Shown here piece by piece: positions 52,154 through 61,056 of a stretch of 64,000 nucleotides of DNA (the first letter of the stretch is position 1; each line of letters starts with the position of its first letter). Made by a program: the position numbers and the translations under genes. The stretch lies in contig NZ_JAAQPH010000007.1 of the NCBI RefSeq assembly GCF_011683915.1, positions 1 through 64,000 on the forward strand, in the 5' to 3' direction. The notes below the pieces were generated by a model that was not told where the DNA came from, did no database searches, and saw nothing but the letters and a program-made list of their open reading frames with translations. This DNA is from Pelagibius litoralis (GTDB taxonomy: Bacteria > Pseudomonadota > Alphaproteobacteria > Kiloniellales > Kiloniellaceae).

Positions 52154-52768
52154 ATGACCGGATTGAGAGCAAAGCAGAAGGCCGACCGCGATCACCGCAT
52201 TCTGAAGGCGGCAAGCCATCTGTTTCGCGAAGAGGGTTACGACCGCACGAAGATCGAGACCATTGCGGCGGAAGCCGAGGTCGCCATCGGCACCGTCTAC
52301 AATTACTACCGGAACAAAGGCGATCTGCTGGTCGCCATCGTGTCGATGGAGGTGAACGAGGTTCTCGCCGCCGGCGCGAAGTTGATCGACCATCCGCCGG
52401 CTGAAGCCAGCGCTGCGGTCAATGCCCTGATCGGCATCTACCTCGATCACTCCCTGGTCTATCTGAATAAAGAGATGTGGCGCCACGCCATGGCAATCTC
52501 GACAAGCCAGCCGGAATCGCCTTTCGGCAGGCGCTATAGGGATCTCGACAACCGCCTCGCCGAGCAGCTTTGCGAGTTGATCAAGCGTCTGCAACGCAGC
52601 GGCCGGGTGAAAGTCGGCATCGACGCCACCGCCGTCGGCGAGATGATCTTCAACAACATGAACATGATGTTCACGACTTTCGTGAAGACCGAGGACATGA
52701 GCCTTTCGGCGCTCAACGACGCGATCGCCCGGCAGTTGCGCCCGCTGATGGATGCTATACGCAGCTGA
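52154..52768 (+). CDS. TetR family transcriptional regulator
   Basis: A 204-aa regulator. The N-terminal HTH reads HRILKAASHLFREEGYDRTKIETIAAEAEVAIGTVYNYYRNKGDLL, the standard TetR pattern; the C-terminal helical domain would bind the inducer. It is divergent from the ABC transporter and upstream of the acyl-CoA cluster, so it may control one or both. Confidence 0.9.
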   Translation: MTGLRAKQKADRDHRILKAASHLFREEGYDRTKIETIAAEAEVAIGTVYNYYRNKGDLLVAIVSMEVNEVLAAGAKLIDHPPAEASAAVNALIGIYLDHSLVYLNKEMWRHAMAISTSQPESPFGRRYRDLDNRLAEQLCELIKRLQRSGRVKVGIDATAVGEMIFNNMNMMFTTFVKTEDMSLSALNDAIARQLRPLMDAIRS

Positions 52769-52832
52769 GCAAGGCAGGGTTGCGCGCCTCGGTCTTGCAG
52801 CGCGACAGTGATGCGTTAGGCTGTCGTCAGCC

Positions 52833-53990
52833 ATGACAAACGATGAAACCTTCCCTGAAGTCCGCGCGGGCGTTCGCGCCCTCTGCGCGAATTTCCCCGG
52901 CGCCTACTGGCGGGAACTGGATGCCGGGCGGGCCTATCCCGAGGCCTTCGTAAGGGCCCTGACCGAGGCAGGGTATCTTGCCGCACTGATTCCAGAGGCC
53001 TACGGCGGCAGCGGTCTGCCGCTCTCGGCCGCAGCGGCGGTGCTGGAGGAGATACACAAGGCGGGCTGCAACGGTGCGGCCTGCCATGCCCAGATGTACA
53101 CCATGGGCACCCTGCTGAAACACGGCAGCGACGCGCAGAAACAGCGCTGGCTGCCGGGCATTGCCGAGGGAGCCCTGCGCCTGCAGGCCTTTGGGGTGAC
53201 CGAGCCGACCAGCGGTACCGACACCCTGAGCCTCGCCACCACGGCGAAGCGCGAAGGTGAGCGCTACATCGTCAACGGCCAGAAGGTCTGGACCAGCCGC
53301 GCCGAACATTCCGATCTGATGCTGCTTCTCGCCCGCACGACTTCGAAAGACCGGGTGGAGAAGAAAGGCGAGGGGCTTTCGGTCTTCCTCGTCGATCTGC
53401 GAGAGGCCGTCGGCCAGGGCGTCACCATCAAGCCGATCCGCGCCATGATGAACCATGCGGCGACGGAGGTGTTCTTCGACAACCTGGAAGTGCCGGCGGA
53501 GAACCTGATCGGCGTCGAAGGGCAGGGCTTTCGCTATATTCTCGACGGCATGAATGCCGAGCGCATTCTGATCGCCGCCGAATGCATCGGCGATGCCCGC
53601 TGGTTCACTGCGAAGGCCAGCGCCTACGCTGGAGAACGAAAAGTTTTCGGACGGCCCATCGGCCAGAACCAGGGGGTGCAGTTTCCCATTGCCCGCGCTT
53701 ATGCCCAGAGCGAGGCGGCGGCGCTCATGGTGGCACAGGCGGCGGCTTTGTTTGACGCCGGGCAGCGCTGCGGCAAGGAGGCCAACATGGCCAAGCTGCT
53801 GGCCTCTGAGGCCTCCTGGGCGGCGGCGGAAGCCTGCCTGCAGACCCACGGCGGTTTCGGTTTCGCCGAGGAATATGATATCGAGCGCAAGTACCGTGAG
53901 GCCCGGCTTTATCAGGTGGCGCCGATCTCCACCAACCTGATCCTTGCTTATCTTGCCGAGCATGTGCTCGGCATGCCGCGGTCCTACTGA
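52833..53990 (+). CDS. Acyl-CoA dehydrogenase
   Basis: A 385-aa flavoprotein: LIPEAYGGSGLPLSAAAAVLEEI, FGVTEPTSGTDTLSL and KVWTSRAEHSDLMLLLAR for FAD/substrate contacts, FGRPIGQNQGVQFPIARAYA, LQTHGGFGFAEEYDIERKYREARLY near the C-terminus. It introduces a 2,3-double bond in an acyl-CoA. It starts a run of CoA-related genes with 2-8-nt spacing or overlap. Confidence 0.9.
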   Translation: MTNDETFPEVRAGVRALCANFPGAYWRELDAGRAYPEAFVRALTEAGYLAALIPEAYGGSGLPLSAAAAVLEEIHKAGCNGAACHAQMYTMGTLLKHGSDAQKQRWLPGIAEGALRLQAFGVTEPTSGTDTLSLATTAKREGERYIVNGQKVWTSRAEHSDLMLLLARTTSKDRVEKKGEGLSVFLVDLREAVGQGVTIKPIRAMMNHAATEVFFDNLEVPAENLIGVEGQGFRYILDGMNAERILIAAECIGDARWFTAKASAYAGERKVFGRPIGQNQGVQFPIARAYAQSEAAALMVAQAAALFDAGQRCGKEANMAKLLASEASWAAAEACLQTHGGFGFAEEYDIERKYREARLYQVAPISTNLILAYLAEHVLGMPRSY

Positions 53991-53998
53991 GATTGATC

Positions 53999-54640
53999 AT
54001 GAAGCCCACGCTCTTCGGTCCCTCCTACAGCGTTTACGTTCGCATCGTGAAGATCGCCCTGGCGGAGAAGGGCGTCGCCTACGACCAGGTCGAATTCGAC
54101 GTCTTCGACCGCAAGGACTGGCCCGAGGACTGGCTGGAGCGTCATCCCTTCGGCCTGGTGCCGGCCTTCGAGCATGACGGCTTCCGGCTCTATGAGGCCC
54201 GCGCCATCACCCGTTACATCGACGAGGGTTTCCTGGGACCGTCACTACAGCCGGGCTCGGCCCGGGATCGCGCCCTGATGGCGCAGGTGATCTCGGTACT
54301 CGATGGCCAGGGTTATTGGCCGATGGTGCGGCAGATTTTCATCCAGAGCATTGAGCGCCCCCGCGAAGGCGAGGCCGATGAGGCGATCATCGCCGCCGCC
54401 CTGCCCAAGGCGGACCGCTGTCTTGCAGCCCTGGCCGCTCTGCTCGGCGATCATGCCTACTTCACCGGTTCTGACTTCAGTCTTGCCGATGCCCATGCGG
54501 CGCCCATGTTTCACTATTTCCTCGAGGCGCCGGAGGGCCAGCAACTGCTTCAGGCGCAGCCGTCCCTGGAGGCCTGGTGGCAGCGGGTCGTGCAGAGGCA
54601 GAGCGTTCAGTCCACCTATGTGCCCCCGGATCCTCCATGA
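53999..54640 (+). CDS. Glutathione S-transferase family protein
   Basis: A 213-aa GST: a thioredoxin-fold N-terminus (TLFGPSYSVYVRIVKIALAEKGV, HPFGLVPAFEHDGFRLYEARAITRYIDE) with the conserved cis-Pro and ESxAI-like segment, then an all-helical domain (DFSLADAHAAPMFHYF). ATG 53999 lies 8 nt after the dehydrogenase. Its stop overlaps the CoA-transferase start (ATGA). Confidence 0.87.
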   Translation: MKPTLFGPSYSVYVRIVKIALAEKGVAYDQVEFDVFDRKDWPEDWLERHPFGLVPAFEHDGFRLYEARAITRYIDEGFLGPSLQPGSARDRALMAQVISVLDGQGYWPMVRQIFIQSIERPREGEADEAIIAAALPKADRCLAALAALLGDHAYFTGSDFSLADAHAAPMFHYFLEAPEGQQLLQAQPSLEAWWQRVVQRQSVQSTYVPPDPP

Positions 54641-55785
54641 CGCAGCGACAGACCAGGCCGCTTGGGGGATCGCTGGACGGTCTGCTCGTCGTCAGTCTGG
54701 AACAGGCGGTGGCGGCGCCCTACTGCAGCTGCCGCTTGGCCGACGCCGGCGCGCGGGTGATCAAGCTGGAGCGGCCGGAGGGCGACTTCGCCCGCGCCTA
54801 CGACCGGGCCGCCAGGGGCGAGAGCGCTTACTTCGTCTGGCTGAACCGGGGCAAGGAATCAATTGCCGTCGACCTGAAGACACCGGAAGATCTTGCCCTG
54901 GTGAAGCGCATGATCGCCAAGGCCGACATCTTCATCCAGAACCTGGCGCCCGGCGCGGCGCAACGCCTGGGTCTGGGGTCGGACGAACTGCGCGAAGCCG
55001 ACCCGCGCCTCATCACCTGCGACATCTCCGGCTACGGCGACAGCGGCCCCTATGCGCAGATGAAGGCCTATGATCTGCTGGTACAGGCCGAAAGCGGACT
55101 GGCGTCGATCACCGGACGGCCGGAGGGGCCGGGCCGCGTCGGCGTTTCGGTCTGTGATATCGCCTGCGGCATGTACGCCTATCAGGCCGTGCTTGAAGCG
55201 CTGCTGCGCCGCGCCCGTACCGGCGAAGGGGCAGGCCTGGCCGCGTCGCTGTTCAGCGGCATGGCGGACTGGATGACCGTACCGCTGCTGCATCACGACT
55301 ACGGCCCGGGCGCGCCGCAGCGGGTCGGCCTCAACCACCCGAGCATCGCGCCCTACGGCGTCTATCCCTGCGCGGCGGGGGAGGAGATCGTCATCTGTAT
55401 TCAGAACGAGCGGGAATGGCTGCGCTTCGTCGGACAGGTCCTGAAACAACCAGACCTGGCCGAAGACCCACGCTTTTGCGACAACACGGCGCGGGTGGAT
55501 AACCGTGCGGCGCTGGACCGGGAGATCGAAAGCTGTTTCACACAGCTCGACCGCGCGGCGTTGGTCGACCTGCTGCATCAGGCGGGCATCGCCTTCGGGG
55601 CGGTGAATAGCCCGGCCGATCTCAGCGCCCATCCGCAGCTGCGCCGTGTCACGGTGGAGACGCCCGGCGGCCCGGTGGATCTGGTCGCGCCTCCTGTGGA
55701 AGAGCGCGGCGTGGCGCCGCTCTTCGGCAGCGTGCCGGCCCTGGATGCGCAAGGAACGGCGCTGCGCAAGGAGTTCGGCGCATGA
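54637..55785 (+). CDS. CaiB/BaiF CoA-transferase family III
   Basis: A 382-aa type III CoA-transferase: VVSLEQAVAAPYCSCRLADAGARVIKLERPEGDFAR, FVWLNRGKESIAVDLKTPED, ISGYGDSGPYAQMKAYDLLVQAESGL with the catalytic-type Asp in YDLLVQ. It moves CoA between carboxylic acids. ATG 54637 overlaps the GST stop; its own stop overlaps the MaoC start. Related enzymes act on citramalate/mesaconate or carnitine. Confidence 0.88.
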   Translation: MTQRQTRPLGGSLDGLLVVSLEQAVAAPYCSCRLADAGARVIKLERPEGDFARAYDRAARGESAYFVWLNRGKESIAVDLKTPEDLALVKRMIAKADIFIQNLAPGAAQRLGLGSDELREADPRLITCDISGYGDSGPYAQMKAYDLLVQAESGLASITGRPEGPGRVGVSVCDIACGMYAYQAVLEALLRRARTGEGAGLAASLFSGMADWMTVPLLHHDYGPGAPQRVGLNHPSIAPYGVYPCAAGEEIVICIQNEREWLRFVGQVLKQPDLAEDPRFCDNTARVDNRAALDREIESCFTQLDRAALVDLLHQAGIAFGAVNSPADLSAHPQLRRVTVETPGGPVDLVAPPVEERGVAPLFGSVPALDAQGTALRKEFGA

Positions 55786-56636
55786 GCGGAACCAACGATG
55801 ATTGGTCCGATTGGGTCGGCCGCCAGGAGGAAGCCTGCGACAGCCTGGATCTCAACCGGGCGCGGGCCCTGCAGGCGACCCTGGACGATTCAGGCGCGGT
55901 GCTGGAACCCGGCGCGGCCCTGCCGCCGCTCTGGCACTGGGCCTATTTCTGGTCCTTGGCATCGACCGCCGGACTCGGCCCGGACGGTCACGCGGCGCGC
56001 GGCGAGTTCCTGCCGCCCATCGACCTGCCGCGGCGCATGTGGGCCGGCAGCCGGGTCGTCTTCCCGAAACCGCTCGCAATCGGTTCCGACATTACCCGCC
56101 GCTCCACCATCAAGTCGGTGGCGCAGAAAATCGGGCGCAGCGGGCCGCTTGCCTTCGTCACCGTCGAACATGTGCTGGACGACGGCGCGGGCCTCTGCGT
56201 CGTCGAGGAGCACGACATCGTTTATCGGGAGGCCGCGGCCAAGGGCGCGGCCCTGCCGCCAGGCAAGCCGGCGCCTGCCGACGGCGCCTGGGTACAAAAC
56301 GTTTCTCCCTCGCCGGTGCTGCTGTTCCGCTACTCGGCGCTGACCTTCAACGGTCACCGCATCCACTACGACCAGCCCTACACGACGCAGGAGGAAGGCT
56401 ATCCCGGCCTCATCGTCCACGGGCCTCTGCTGGCCACTCTGATGGTCGGCCTGGTGCGGCGCGAAGAGCCGGCGGCCCGCGTGACACGCTTCGCCTTTCG
56501 CGCCCTGCGCCCGATCTTCGACACCAGGCCCTTCACGGTCTGCGGTGCCCCGGATGGGCGTTCAAATCGCGCCGACCTCTGGGTCACCGACCACGACGGT
56601 TTTCTCGCCATGCAGGGCGAGGTGGACTGGGCCTGA
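55782..56636 (+). CDS. MaoC-like / mesaconyl-CoA hydratase family protein
   Basis: A 284-aa double-hotdog protein: an N-terminal FAS1-like half (PPLWHWAYFW, PPIDLPRRMWAGSRVVFPKPL) and a C-terminal MaoC-like half with FRYSALTFNGHRIHYDQPYT and YPGLIVHGPLLATLM, typical of mesaconyl-C4-CoA or itaconyl-CoA hydratases. With the CoA-transferase and dehydrogenase it suggests a route for a branched dicarboxylic acid. The exact substrate is inferred. Confidence 0.85.
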   Translation: MSGTNDDWSDWVGRQEEACDSLDLNRARALQATLDDSGAVLEPGAALPPLWHWAYFWSLASTAGLGPDGHAARGEFLPPIDLPRRMWAGSRVVFPKPLAIGSDITRRSTIKSVAQKIGRSGPLAFVTVEHVLDDGAGLCVVEEHDIVYREAAAKGAALPPGKPAPADGAWVQNVSPSPVLLFRYSALTFNGHRIHYDQPYTTQEEGYPGLIVHGPLLATLMVGLVRREEPAARVTRFAFRALRPIFDTRPFTVCGAPDGRSNRADLWVTDHDGFLAMQGEVDWA

Positions 56637-56701
56637 CGCCTTCGATGCGAATGGCCAGCGGCCATCTTTCAATCAATCAACCTACATGACGAGGACAAGC
56701 C

Positions 56702-57028
56702 ATGCTTTTGGACGTGCGCACCTACCGGGTGAAACCGAATACGATGAAGGCCCACTTCGATCTTTATGAGCTCTACGGCAAGCCGGCGCAGACCCGGCAC
56801 CTGGGCCAGCCGCTGGCCTATCTGCGCACGGAGACCGGCGACCCCAACGAGTACGTCCACATCTGGGTCTACGAGAACGCCGGGGATCGCGAGACGCGCC
56901 GCGCCGCCATGCAGGCCGACCCCGGCTGGCAGGACTATCTCAAACGCTCGGCGGAACTGGGCGCGCTCATCTCTCAGACCAATAAGCTGATGATGCCCGT
57001 CGACTTCTTCGACGGACCGAAGCGTTAG
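56702..57028 (+). CDS. NIPSNAP family protein
   Basis: A 108-aa ferredoxin-fold-like protein: LDVRTYRVKPNTMKAHFDLYE, YLRTETGDPNEYVHIWVYEN, WQDYLKRS and a C-terminal LMMPVDFF are NIPSNAP hallmarks. Function is poorly known; it often sits beside catabolic genes, as here. Its stop overlaps the convergent aminotransferase stop by 4 nt. Confidence 0.85.
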   Translation: MLLDVRTYRVKPNTMKAHFDLYELYGKPAQTRHLGQPLAYLRTETGDPNEYVHIWVYENAGDRETRRAAMQADPGWQDYLKRSAELGALISQTNKLMMPVDFFDGPKR

Positions 57029-58206
57029 GCGGTCACCATCTCCTTCACCGCCGCGGCGAAGCGGTCCAGTTCGTCTTCGCTGTTGTAGTAGTGGACCGAG
57101 GCGCGGAGGAGATCGGGCAGGCGTCTTTTGGTCGCATCCAACAGCGTCGAGTTCGGATCGGTGACCGAGGTGTTGATGCCCTGCGCACTGAGCCGCTCCC
57201 GGATGTCGCTGGCCTCTATCCCCTCGGCCTGGAAGACGCAGATACCGCAGCGGCGGCTGCCGATGTCCTGCACCGTCACGCCGGGAAGGGCGGCGAGCCG
57301 TTCACGCAGGCCAGTGGCCAGCGTGCACACCCGCGCTTCGATCTCGGGCAGGCCGATGGCCAGGGCGTAGTCTACGGCGACGCCGAGGCCCAGCACGGCG
57401 GCGTAGTTGTACTCCCAGTTTTCGAAGCGTTTGGCATCGGGCCGCAGTTCGTAGCGGTCCGGCGTTACCCACTTGGCGGCGCGCAGGTCCAGGACTGGCG
57501 GTTCGACCTGGTCCAGGAAGCCACGCCGGACATAGAGAAACCCGCTGCCGCGCGGCCCGCGCAGATATTTGCGCCCGGTGACCGACAGCAGGTCGCAGCC
57601 GAGCTTTTCCACATCCAGGTTGATCTGCCCTGCCGACTGGCAGGCATCGAGCAGGAAGGGGATGCCGTGGCTGCGTGCGACCCGGCCGATCTCCTCCGCC
57701 GGGTTCACCAGGCCGCCGTTGGTCGGCACATGGGTGACGGCGATCAGCTTTACCCCCGGCTTGGCGCAGGCGGCTTCCAGGGCCGGGATCGAAAGTTCGC
57801 CCTCCGAGGTGGAGGGGATGGCCTCCACCACAAGGCCCTTGCTGCGCGCCAGCTTCAGGTAGTTCAGATAGTTGCTGGCGTATTCCGCCTCGCCGGTCAG
57901 CAGGCGGTCGCCGGGCTGGAAGTCGAAGGCGAAAAAGGCCGCGTTCCATGCCGCCGTCGCGTTCTCCATCAGGGCGATTTCTTCCGGCGCGGCGTTCAGC
58001 AGGCGCGCGATGCTGCGATAGACTCCGTCGATCTCTTCGGCGGCCTCCCTTGCCGCCTCGTAGCCGCCGATCTCGGCCTCGCGGTGGATATGGGCGAGCT
58101 GGCGCACCACGACAGGGTCAGGCATCAGGGCCGCGCCGGCGTTGTTGAAGTGCAGCACTTCTTCGCAGGCCGGCGTTTCCGCTCTGACTTTTGTAAGATC
58201 GATCAT
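57025..58206 (-). CDS. Class V aminotransferase-fold PLP enzyme
   Basis: A 393-aa PLP enzyme: HFNNAGAALMPDPVV, TGEAEYASNYLNYLKLA, VTHVPTNGGLVNPAEEIG, LLDACQSAGQINLDVEKLGCDLLS and the PLP lysine in SVTGRKYLRGPRGSGFLYV. It resembles cysteine desulfurase, isopenicillin-N-epimerase or EgtE-like enzymes. No neighbour clarifies the substrate. Confidence 0.82.
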   Translation of the reverse strand: MIDLTKVRAETPACEEVLHFNNAGAALMPDPVVVRQLAHIHREAEIGGYEAAREAAEEIDGVYRSIARLLNAAPEEIALMENATAAWNAAFFAFDFQPGDRLLTGEAEYASNYLNYLKLARSKGLVVEAIPSTSEGELSIPALEAACAKPGVKLIAVTHVPTNGGLVNPAEEIGRVARSHGIPFLLDACQSAGQINLDVEKLGCDLLSVTGRKYLRGPRGSGFLYVRRGFLDQVEPPVLDLRAAKWVTPDRYELRPDAKRFENWEYNYAAVLGLGVAVDYALAIGLPEIEARVCTLATGLRERLAALPGVTVQDIGSRRCGICVFQAEGIEASDIRERLSAQGINTSVTDPNSTLLDATKRRLPDLLRASVHYYNSEDELDRFAAAVKEMVTA

Positions 58207-58358
58207 GCCCGTCCTCCCATCGCCTGCGGCTCAGGCTTTTTCCCGGCCCCCGGCCATTGCCGGAGAAGCGGGTTTAGAGGGGAAGGGGTATCCTTGGCAA
58301 GGGGGCCTGCTTTGCGGGGCAGGGGAAGCGGGCTGGTTCCGTCAGACCCCGAGAGACT

Positions 58359-59018
58359 CTAGCCTTTCGCCCTGGCGGCTTCGCGCGCCGCTTTCAGGGC
58401 CGCGCGCCGTTCCCGGTTGGCGCGGTGGCGTTCCGCCCGCCAGGCTTTGAAGACTTTGGCGCGATAGCCGTTGGCGCGCAGGATGGTCCGGGAGTGATAG
58501 TGGCCCACCGCGCGGGTCCAGGACCGCGCCTCTTCCCGCAGCCCGGCCAGGAAGGCGGCGGCATAGGCGGTGTTGCGGGCGGGATCGAAGGCGGTCTCCA
58601 GGTCCTCGAAGGCCTCGGGGTGGTGATGGAGGTTCACCTGCATGCAGCCGACGTCGATGTTGCGCACGCCCCGCGCGCGCAGCGCCTCAACCGTTTCAAT
58701 CGCCGCCTTCTTGCTCGGCAGGAATCGCCCCTTTCCCTCGGCCATGACGGTCCAGGGCCAGGCAAGTATTTCCCGGGTTTCCGGGTTCCGCCGTCCCGAT
58801 TCGGTTCGCCCGATCGCGCTCAGCAGTAAGGGCGGCAGATCGTAGGCCTGCTCGGCGGCGGTAGCGCTCGCCCGGCAAAGAGTCCAAGTGTTTTCAAAGG
58901 CTTCGGTGGCCCGTGCCGTGCCGGAAGCCGTTGCCAGGGCGATCAGCGCCAAGGCCAGTGCGGCGGCTGCAGTGAGATTAAAGGCCCTCACCGGGCCCTC
59001 TGTATCGCGATTTTTCAT
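58359..59018 (-). CDS. Lytic transglycosylase (SLT domain) protein
   Basis: A 219-aa exported protein. Signal peptide about residues 12-38 (AAALALALIALATASGTARA). The SLT fold shows LSAIGRTESGRRNPE with the catalytic Glu, NIDVGCMQVNLHHHPEAFEDL, AYAAAFLAGLREE and AVGHYHSRTILRANGY. It cleaves peptidoglycan in the periplasm. The Arg/Lys/Ala-rich tail is unusual. ATG 59018 is chosen because it starts the signal peptide; no ribosome site is obvious. Confidence 0.85.
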   Translation of the reverse strand: MKNRDTEGPVRAFNLTAAAALALALIALATASGTARATEAFENTWTLCRASATAAEQAYDLPPLLLSAIGRTESGRRNPETREILAWPWTVMAEGKGRFLPSKKAAIETVEALRARGVRNIDVGCMQVNLHHHPEAFEDLETAFDPARNTAYAAAFLAGLREEARSWTRAVGHYHSRTILRANGYRAKVFKAWRAERHRANRERRAALKAAREAARAKG

Positions 59019-59210
59019 GGCCGTGTATAAGCAACCGGCGTGCCAATTCCCTGTTACGGAAGCTGCGGCGGGCGAATTTGTTGTGCGGCGCAAAAGAATT
59101 AGCTTGAACCGATTAATTAGGATGTGGCGATATCGAGAAATTTGTAGGTAAATCAATGAATTGAAGAAAAGATGGTTGAATTCCTGCCGAGGGCCGCGCA
59201 TATTGTGCAC

Positions 59211-59307
59211 TGCGATATGGGAACGTCTTTGGCGGGCCCTATCGCAGTTCCATAGGGCATTTCCTCCCTAAACTTGGGCCGCGCGTTGTCGCGGCCCACT
59301 TTTTTTT
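59211..59307 (+). ncRNA. Candidate trans-acting small RNA with anti-SD motif
   Basis: About 97 nt in a gap with no plus-strand gene. A stem GCCCTAT/ATAGGGC (59236-59258) is followed by an unpaired TTCCTCCCT (CCTCCC at 59263-59268) and a strong terminator at 59275-59307. Upstream TTGAAT (59176-59181) and TATTGT (59201-59206) could be a weak promoter. This layout recalls alphaproteobacterial small RNAs such as the AbcR/alpha-r15 group, which base-pair with ribosome sites of transporter mRNAs; the family link is only suggested. Confidence 0.6.
59275..59307 (+). terminator. Rho-independent terminator
   Basis: TGGGCCGCG (59275-59283) pairs perfectly with CGCGGCCCA (59290-59298) around a 6-nt loop, followed by C and eight T on the plus strand (59300-59307). 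Both nearby protein genes are on the minus strand, so it terminates an RNA of its own. Confidence 0.85.
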
Positions 59308-59335
59308 GCGGAGAGGCTTTCTTTTTGTGGAGAGG

Positions 59336-59896
59336 TCAGGGTTTGGGCATGGTGGTGTCGCCGGGCCCCAGGGCGCGCTGCATCAGCACCGAATCAAGCC
59401 AGCGTCCGTGTTTAAAGCCGACCGACCGCAGACAGCCCGCCGGTTCGAAGCCGTGGCGCCGGTGCAGCCGGATCGAGGCTTCGTTCTTGCTGTCGCCGAT
59501 CACGGCGATCATCTGCCGGAAGCCCAGGTTTTCGCAACGCTCGATGAGCCGTCCGAGGAGAAGGCCGCCGATTCCCCGCCCGCCCTGGCCGTCGCGTACA
59601 TAGACCGTGTTCTCCAGGCTGAAGCGATAGGCCGGGCGTGTGCGGTAGGCACCGACCGTGGCAAAGCCGAGAACCGCGCCCGGGGATTCGGCCGGCTCCG
59701 CAACGAGGTAGGGCAGGCCGCGGGATTGCGCCGAATCGAGGCGCCGCCGCATTTCGTCTAGGCTCGGCGGGGTTTCCTCGAAGGAAGCCACGCCATTGAT
59801 CACGTGCTCCGCGTAGATCTTCTGGATGATCGAACAGTCATCCGGCCGTGCATCGCGCAGCACGATCCCGGCATTCGGGCGCAGGGCTTCGCTCAC
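59336..59896 (-). CDS. GNAT acetyltransferase (phosphinothricin acetyltransferase-like)
   Basis: A 186-aa GNAT enzyme: LRDARPDDCSIIQKIYAEHV, SFEETPPSLDEMRRRL, a PAT-type ENTVYVRDGQGGRGIGGLLL (acetyl-CoA loop Q-x-x-R-G-x-G) and IGDSKNEASIRLHRRHGFEPAG. This matches the Pat/MddA group. GTG 59896 overlaps the upstream stop (GTGA); the longer frame to 60343 is a shadow of the amidohydrolase gene. Confidence 0.87.
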   Translation of the reverse strand: MSEALRPNAGIVLRDARPDDCSIIQKIYAEHVINGVASFEETPPSLDEMRRRLDSAQSRGLPYLVAEPAESPGAVLGFATVGAYRTRPAYRFSLENTVYVRDGQGGRGIGGLLLGRLIERCENLGFRQMIAVIGDSKNEASIRLHRRHGFEPAGCLRSVGFKHGRWLDSVLMQRALGPGDTTMPKP

Positions 59897-60804
59897 CGCT
59901 GGCCGTTCCGCCGCCGCCCGGGGTCCACCGCGCCCAGGGCGGCCACGACGTCGCGCATGTCCTGCGCCAGCGCGTTCAACGCCGGGCGGCGTTCCATCCT
60001 TGTTTCGTCCATGTAGATCTGGCGGTTGATCTCTATCTGCAGGCTGTGAACATTGGCTTCCGGCCTGCCGTAGTGACGGGTCACAAAGCCCCCGGCATAG
60101 GGGCTGTTGCGCACCACCTGATAGTTCTTGCCCATGAGGGTGCGCTCGACCGAAGAGGTAACCGCCGCGTTGCAGCTGGTTCCATGGCAGTCGCCCAGAA
60201 CAAAGGCGATCCGATTCGTCGCGCAGCGACCCTGCCCCAGCTTGCCGAGAGAGGGCATGGAATGGCAGTCGACCAGGATGCAATAGCCGAAGCGTTCCTT
60301 GGTCTGCTCGACAAGCGACCGCAGCGCCTCGTGATAGGGCCAATAGCAGGTGCGGATCCGCTCCAGGCCTTCTTCCAGGCTCAACTTGTCTTTATAGATG
60401 TTGGCGCCGTTGGCGACGACCCGCGCGATGGTGCCGAGACCGGCGGCAACCCGCGGAGAGCGGGTGTTCGCATAGGCCGGCAGCTTGTCCTTGAAGACCG
60501 CCGGGTCCAATTCGTATGGCTCGCGATTCGGGTCGACAAAGGCGCGGGGGAACAGGGCGTGGATCAAAGGCGCGCCCATTTCCGGCGCGCAGCCGAAGAT
60601 CTCATTGACGAAACTGTCTTCGGACTGGCGCAGGCTGACCGGGTCCAGGCGCGAAGCTGCGAGGAACGCCGGGGGGTAGTCGCAGCCGCTGTGCGGCGAT
60701 GCGAAGACGAGCGGCAGCGACTGCTGCTCCGGCCAGAGGATCTCGTGGGGCTGGCTTGCCGGGTGGAACTGGCTTGCTCGGGCGCTCGGCGCTATGGCGT
60801 CCAT
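59893..60804 (-). CDS. N-formylglutamate amidohydrolase family protein
   Basis: A 303-aa zinc hydrolase: FASPHSGCDYP and LVDCHSMPS give metal-binding His/Asp/His, with DPNREPYELDP, YWPYHEALRSLV and EINRQIYMDE as further family blocks. It would release formate from N-formylglutamate at the end of histidine degradation or act on similar amides. No other hut genes are present. It is divergent from cpdR across 252 nt with no recognisable gene. Confidence 0.87.
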   Translation of the reverse strand: MDAIAPSARASQFHPASQPHEILWPEQQSLPLVFASPHSGCDYPPAFLAASRLDPVSLRQSEDSFVNEIFGCAPEMGAPLIHALFPRAFVDPNREPYELDPAVFKDKLPAYANTRSPRVAAGLGTIARVVANGANIYKDKLSLEEGLERIRTCYWPYHEALRSLVEQTKERFGYCILVDCHSMPSLGKLGQGRCATNRIAFVLGDCHGTSCNAAVTSSVERTLMGKNYQVVRNSPYAGGFVTRHYGRPEANVHSLQIEINRQIYMDETRMERRPALNALAQDMRDVVAALGAVDPGRRRNGQR

Positions 60805-61056
60805 ATCTCTAAAGGGCTTATTTCCACGGCGTTATAGGTTAACAGGGGGTCCATCGCTGCCTATGACGTCCGGACCACAGCGCTTGCGTTGTCGATTGGC
60901 GGCTTTTCAGCCAGTCATCCTGCCATTAAGCTCTATTTGGCACCAGGGTGGTAGCCTATAGTTTAAGAGGCCCGGGCGGATTTCGCTGTCCCTGGCAGTT
61001 TTTGTTGGGGCAGTTTTTGTTAGCGGCTTTTCGGGTGCGAAAAGCAGAACAGGGTT

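Noticed and set aside
57091-58362. 423-aa plus-strand frame
   Set aside because: Antisense to the class V aminotransferase, whose motifs are complete on the other strand.
58857-58868. Second ops-like core GGCGGTAGCG
   Set aside because: It lies antisense within the lytic transglycosylase gene with no plus-strand operon behind it, so it is taken as chance.
59848-60837. 329-aa plus-strand frame
   Set aside because: Antisense to the N-formylglutamate amidohydrolase gene.
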